A stretch of 64,000 bases of DNA from Solwaraspora sp. WMMA2065. Lineage in GTDB: Bacteria > Actinomycetota > Actinomycetes > Mycobacteriales > Micromonosporaceae. The stretch lies in the NCBI RefSeq assembly GCF_030345075.1, contig NZ_CP128361.1, positions 3,906,001 to 3,970,000 on the forward strand, given 5' to 3'. How positions within the stretch are numbered: the stretch's first letter is position 1; every line of letters starts with the position of its first letter. Made by a program: the position numbers and the translations under genes. Positions 61,587-64,000 of this stretch are shown in pieces. The notes beneath the pieces were generated by a model that saw nothing but the letters and a program-made list of their open reading frames with translations, made no database searches and was not told the origin of the DNA.

Positions 61587-63263
61587 TCAGCGTACGTCCC
61601 AGACCGGCTCGGGGACCTCGACCACCTCGCCGTCGCCCTGGAACAGCACGAACCGGTCGAATGACCGGCTGAACCAACGGTCGTGGGTGACCGCGATCAC
61701 CGTACCCTCGAAGGCCTTCAGCCCTTCCTCCAGCGCCTCGGCCGAGGCCAGGTCCAGGTTGTCGGTCGGCTCGTCGAGCAGCAGCAGGGTGGCACCGGAC
61801 AGCTCCAGCAGCAGCACCAGGAACCGGGCCTGCTGGCCGCCGGAGAGGGTGCCGAACCGCTGGTCGCCCTGGCCGGCCAGGTCGTAACGGGACAGTACGG
61901 CCATCGCCGCGTGCCGGTCCATCCCGTCACGGTGGTCGTCGCCGCGCCACAGCACGTCGGCGAGGGTCTGGTCGAGCAGCTCCGGCCGGTCGTGGGTCTG
62001 CGAGAAGTGGCCGGGACGCACCCGGGCACCGAGCCGGACCATCCCGTCGTGGGCCACCGGGGTGAGCGCCGCGCCGGCGACCGGGCCGGCCGCCGGGTCC
62101 GGGTCGGTTCCGCCCCGGGCCAGCAGCCGCAGGAAGTGCGACTTGCCGGTGCCGTTGGCCCCGAGCACCGCGACCCGGTCGCCGTACCAGATCTCCAGGT
62201 CGAACGGGTAGGTCAGCCCATCCAGCTCCAGTTGCTCACAGATCACCGCCCGCTTGCCGGTGCGGCCGCCGGACAGCCGCATCCGCAGCGACTGGTCCTT
62301 CGGTGGCAGCGGCGGCGGGCCGGCCTCCTCGAACTTGCGCAGCCGGGTCTGCGCGGCCTGGTACCGCGAGGCCAACCCGTCGTTGTACGCCGCCTTCTGC
62401 TTGTACATCAGCATCAGTTCGCGCAGTTTCTCGTGCTCCTCGTCCCAACGGCGGCGCTGCTCCTCCAGCCGGGCGTGCCGGGCGACCCGCGCGGAGTGCC
62501 AGCTGGCGAAGCCGCCCGGATGGGTCCAGGCGGAGCCGCCTTCGACGGCGACCACCCGGTCGGCGGTCTGGGCCAGCAACTCCCGGTCGTGCGAGACGTA
62601 GAGCACCGACTTGGTCGACTCGCGCAGCCGCTGCTCCAGCCACCGTTTCCCGGGTACGTCGAGGAAGTTGTCCGGCTCGTCGAGCAGCAGCACCTCGTCG
62701 GTGCCGCGCAGCAGCAGCTCCAACGCGAACCGTTTCTGTTGTCCACCCGAGAGGGTCCGGACCGGACGGTCCCGGACCCGGTCCCACGGCAGGTCCAGCA
62801 CTGCGGTGGCCACCGTGTCGAAGACGACCTCGGCCTCGTAGCCGCCGGCTTCGCCCCAGGCGGCGAGGGCGTTGGCGTACCCGATCTGGGTTTTTTCGGC
62901 GGCGGCCGGGGTGGTGCCGGCGGCCTCAGCGGCGTGCACGGCCCGTTCGGCGGCGGCGAGCCGTTCTCCTGCGGCCCGCAGCGGCGGCGGGGCGAGCGAC
63001 AGTGCCAGGTCGGCGAGTGTACGGTCGTCGCCGATCATGCCGATGAACTGCCGCATCACGCCGAGCCCGCCGGCGCGGGCGACTGCTCCGGTGGCCACCG
63101 GCAGGTCACCGGCGACCATCCGCAGCAGCGTCGTCTTGCCGGCGCCGTTCGGGCCGACCAGCGCCACTTTGGCGCCCTCGCCGACCCGGAACGACACGTC
63201 GGCAAAGAGCTCCCGACCATCCGGCAGGGTGTGCCCTACCGCGGCCACGTCCACGTATCCCAC
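61587..63263 (-). CDS. ABC-F family ATPase
   Basis: About 558 residues, two ATPase domains and no membrane part. Walker A GPNGAGKTT (about 35) and GANGTGKSH (about 345), signatures LSGGQQKRF and LSGGQQARF, Walker B LLLDEPDNFLD and LLLDEPTDNLD. The charged linker lies between (ARHARLEEQRRRWDEEHEKL). ABC-F proteins act on ribosomes in translation control or antibiotic protection; which one is unclear. Start GTG 63263 (MGYVDVAAVGHTLPDG) was chosen by family likeness; 63254 and 63284 are alternatives. Confidence 0.88.
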   Translation of the reverse strand: MGYVDVAAVGHTLPDGRELFADVSFRVGEGAKVALVGPNGAGKTTLLRMVAGDLPVATGAVARAGGLGVMRQFIGMIGDDRTLADLALSLAPPPLRAAGERLAAAERAVHAAEAAGTTPAAAEKTQIGYANALAAWGEAGGYEAEVVFDTVATAVLDLPWDRVRDRPVRTLSGGQQKRFALELLLRGTDEVLLLDEPDNFLDVPGKRWLEQRLRESTKSVLYVSHDRELLAQTADRVVAVEGGSAWTHPGGFASWHSARVARHARLEEQRRRWDEEHEKLRELMLMYKQKAAYNDGLASRYQAAQTRLRKFEEAGPPPLPPKDQSLRMRLSGGRTGKRAVICEQLELDGLTYPFDLEIWYGDRVAVLGANGTGKSHFLRLLARGGTDPDPAAGPVAGAALTPVAHDGMVRLGARVRPGHFSQTHDRPELLDQTLADVLWRGDDHRDGMDRHAAMAVLSRYDLAGQGDQRFGTLSGGQQARFLVLLLELSGATLLLLDEPTDNLDLASAEALEEGLKAFEGTVIAVTHDRWFSRSFDRFVLFQGDGEVVEVPEPVWDVR

Positions 63264-63358
63264 CCCGGCATGGTGCCTGATCACCCTGGCTGTCGGCAGC
63301 TGAGATTCGCGCCACCGGGTGAGCGACTGGCACTGGCACTGGCGAACCGGGGTGGCGG

Positions 63359-63991
63359 TCAGTCGGCGTGGTGAGTGACCCGCAGCACCCGGTAGCCCTT
63401 CTGGCTGGCGTGCCGGTCCACCTGCCAGCCCTGGTCGCGCAGCCACTGCTGCACCGAATCGCCGCCCAGGTAGCGGGCGATGACCAGCCAGCCGACGCCG
63501 CCCGGGGCGAGGCGGGGCAGCCAGCGGGTGAGCAGGGCGTGCAGTTCCGCCTTGCCGACCCGGATCGGCGGGTTGGACCACAGCTGGGTGAAGGTGAGCT
63601 CCGGCGGCACGCGGTCCGGATCGGCAACCCGGACCCGGTCGGCGACGCCGAGCCGGTCGGCGTTGAGCAGGGTGAGCTCGCGGGCGCGGGCGTTCACGTC
63701 CACCGCGTGGACCGTTGCGGCTGGCGCCTGGTCGGCCAGCACACAGGTGATCGGGCCGTACCCGCAGCCGAGGTCGAGGAAGGGGCCGGGGTCGGTCGGT
63801 GCGGGCAGGTCGGCCTTGCGCAGCAGTACGGCGGTGCCCGGGTCGAGCCGGCCGGCGGAGAACACTCCGGCGGCGACGGTCAGGGTGTAGTCGCGGCCGG
63901 CGACCGCGAAGTCGATCTCCGACCGTACGTCCGCGGTGCCGGGCTGCGGGCTGAAGTAGTGGTCGCCGGTCACCGGGGCATTGTCGCCCAA
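63359..63991 (-). CDS. Class I methyltransferase, RsmC-like
   Basis: 210 residues from TTG 63991; GTG 63973 (MTGDHYFSPQPG) is a likely alternative start. Motif I LDLGCGYGPIT near residue 72 and the N6/N2-methyltransferase motif SNPPIRVGK near 143 mark the RsmC/RlmG (small-domain MTS) group, which methylates guanine in 16S/23S rRNA. Near the window end; upstream context not visible. Confidence 0.88.
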   Translation of the reverse strand: MGDNAPVTGDHYFSPQPGTADVRSEIDFAVAGRDYTLTVAAGVFSAGRLDPGTAVLLRKADLPAPTDPGPFLDLGCGYGPITCVLADQAPAATVHAVDVNARARELTLLNADRLGVADRVRVADPDRVPPELTFTQLWSNPPIRVGKAELHALLTRWLPRLAPGGVGWLVIARYLGGDSVQQWLRDQGWQVDRHASQKGYRVLRVTHHAD

Positions 63992-64000
63992 CCCGGGGTA

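Overview
The window is a stretch of very GC-rich chromosome from an actinomycete, most likely of the Micromonosporaceae (Micromonospora or a relative). This rests on base composition and frequent GTG/TTG starts, long same-strand operons with 1-4 bp overlaps, a His-tailed GroEL1 behind groES with HrcA/CIRCE control, an F420-type luciferase-like enzyme, a conservon (kinase/roadblock/DUF742/GTPase), and XRE/DUF397 gene pairs. Species cannot be fixed from this window alone. No rRNA, tRNA or CRISPR array was seen.

Layout: 0-4 kb holds a membrane sulfite-oxidase-like molybdoenzyme and groES-groEL1 under two tandem CIRCE operators. 4-6 kb holds a THUMP-like methyltransferase and a YbaK deacylase. 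6-10.7 kb is a XylFGH-like sugar ABC importer with a ROK regulator. 10.7-13.8 kb is a heterodimeric ABC exporter whose two genes both carry lesions in the ATPase domain. 13.9-24.1 kb is a leftward housekeeping cluster (nnrD, alr, hydrolase, tsaE, then ung, tsaB, rimI, tsaD and a small ABM-like protein), interrupted by an IS110-family element and by an HTH gene. 24.3-26.3 kb is a WXG100-like/DUF1023 pair. 26.3-32.1 kb holds glmS, a DapC-like aminotransferase, glmM, rpsI and rplM.

32.5-40.2 kb is an assimilatory nitrate/nitrite operon (nasC-nasB-nirB-nirD-hemD/winged helix) with overlapping genes. It faces a conservon at 40.3-45.0 kb whose sensor begins with a NIT-like domain, and this in turn is divergent from an orphan branched-chain-amino-acid-type binding lipoprotein. 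46.7-51.1 kb is a split ABC importer (permease and binding protein leftward, ATPase and an F420-type oxidoreductase rightward). 51.2-52.7 kb is a Pro-rich membrane protein. 52.7-58.7 kb is a full thiamine operon (thiE-thiO-thiS-thiG-thiE2-thiD-thiC) under a TPP riboswitch. 58.9-60.3 kb is an XRE/DUF397 group with a duplicated DUF397 and a frameshifted regulator. 60.5-64 kb holds a 31-bp-stem hairpin, an aldo/keto reductase, an ABC-F ATPase and an RsmC-like methyltransferase.

Common themes: genes are packed and translationally coupled. Several translation-start regions have been tandemly duplicated (24.3 kb, 55.1 kb). Convergent junctions carry long GC hairpins. The most intriguing unit is the nitrate operon + NIT conservon + orphan binding protein block, which could form an extracellular-nitrogen sensing module; this is inference.
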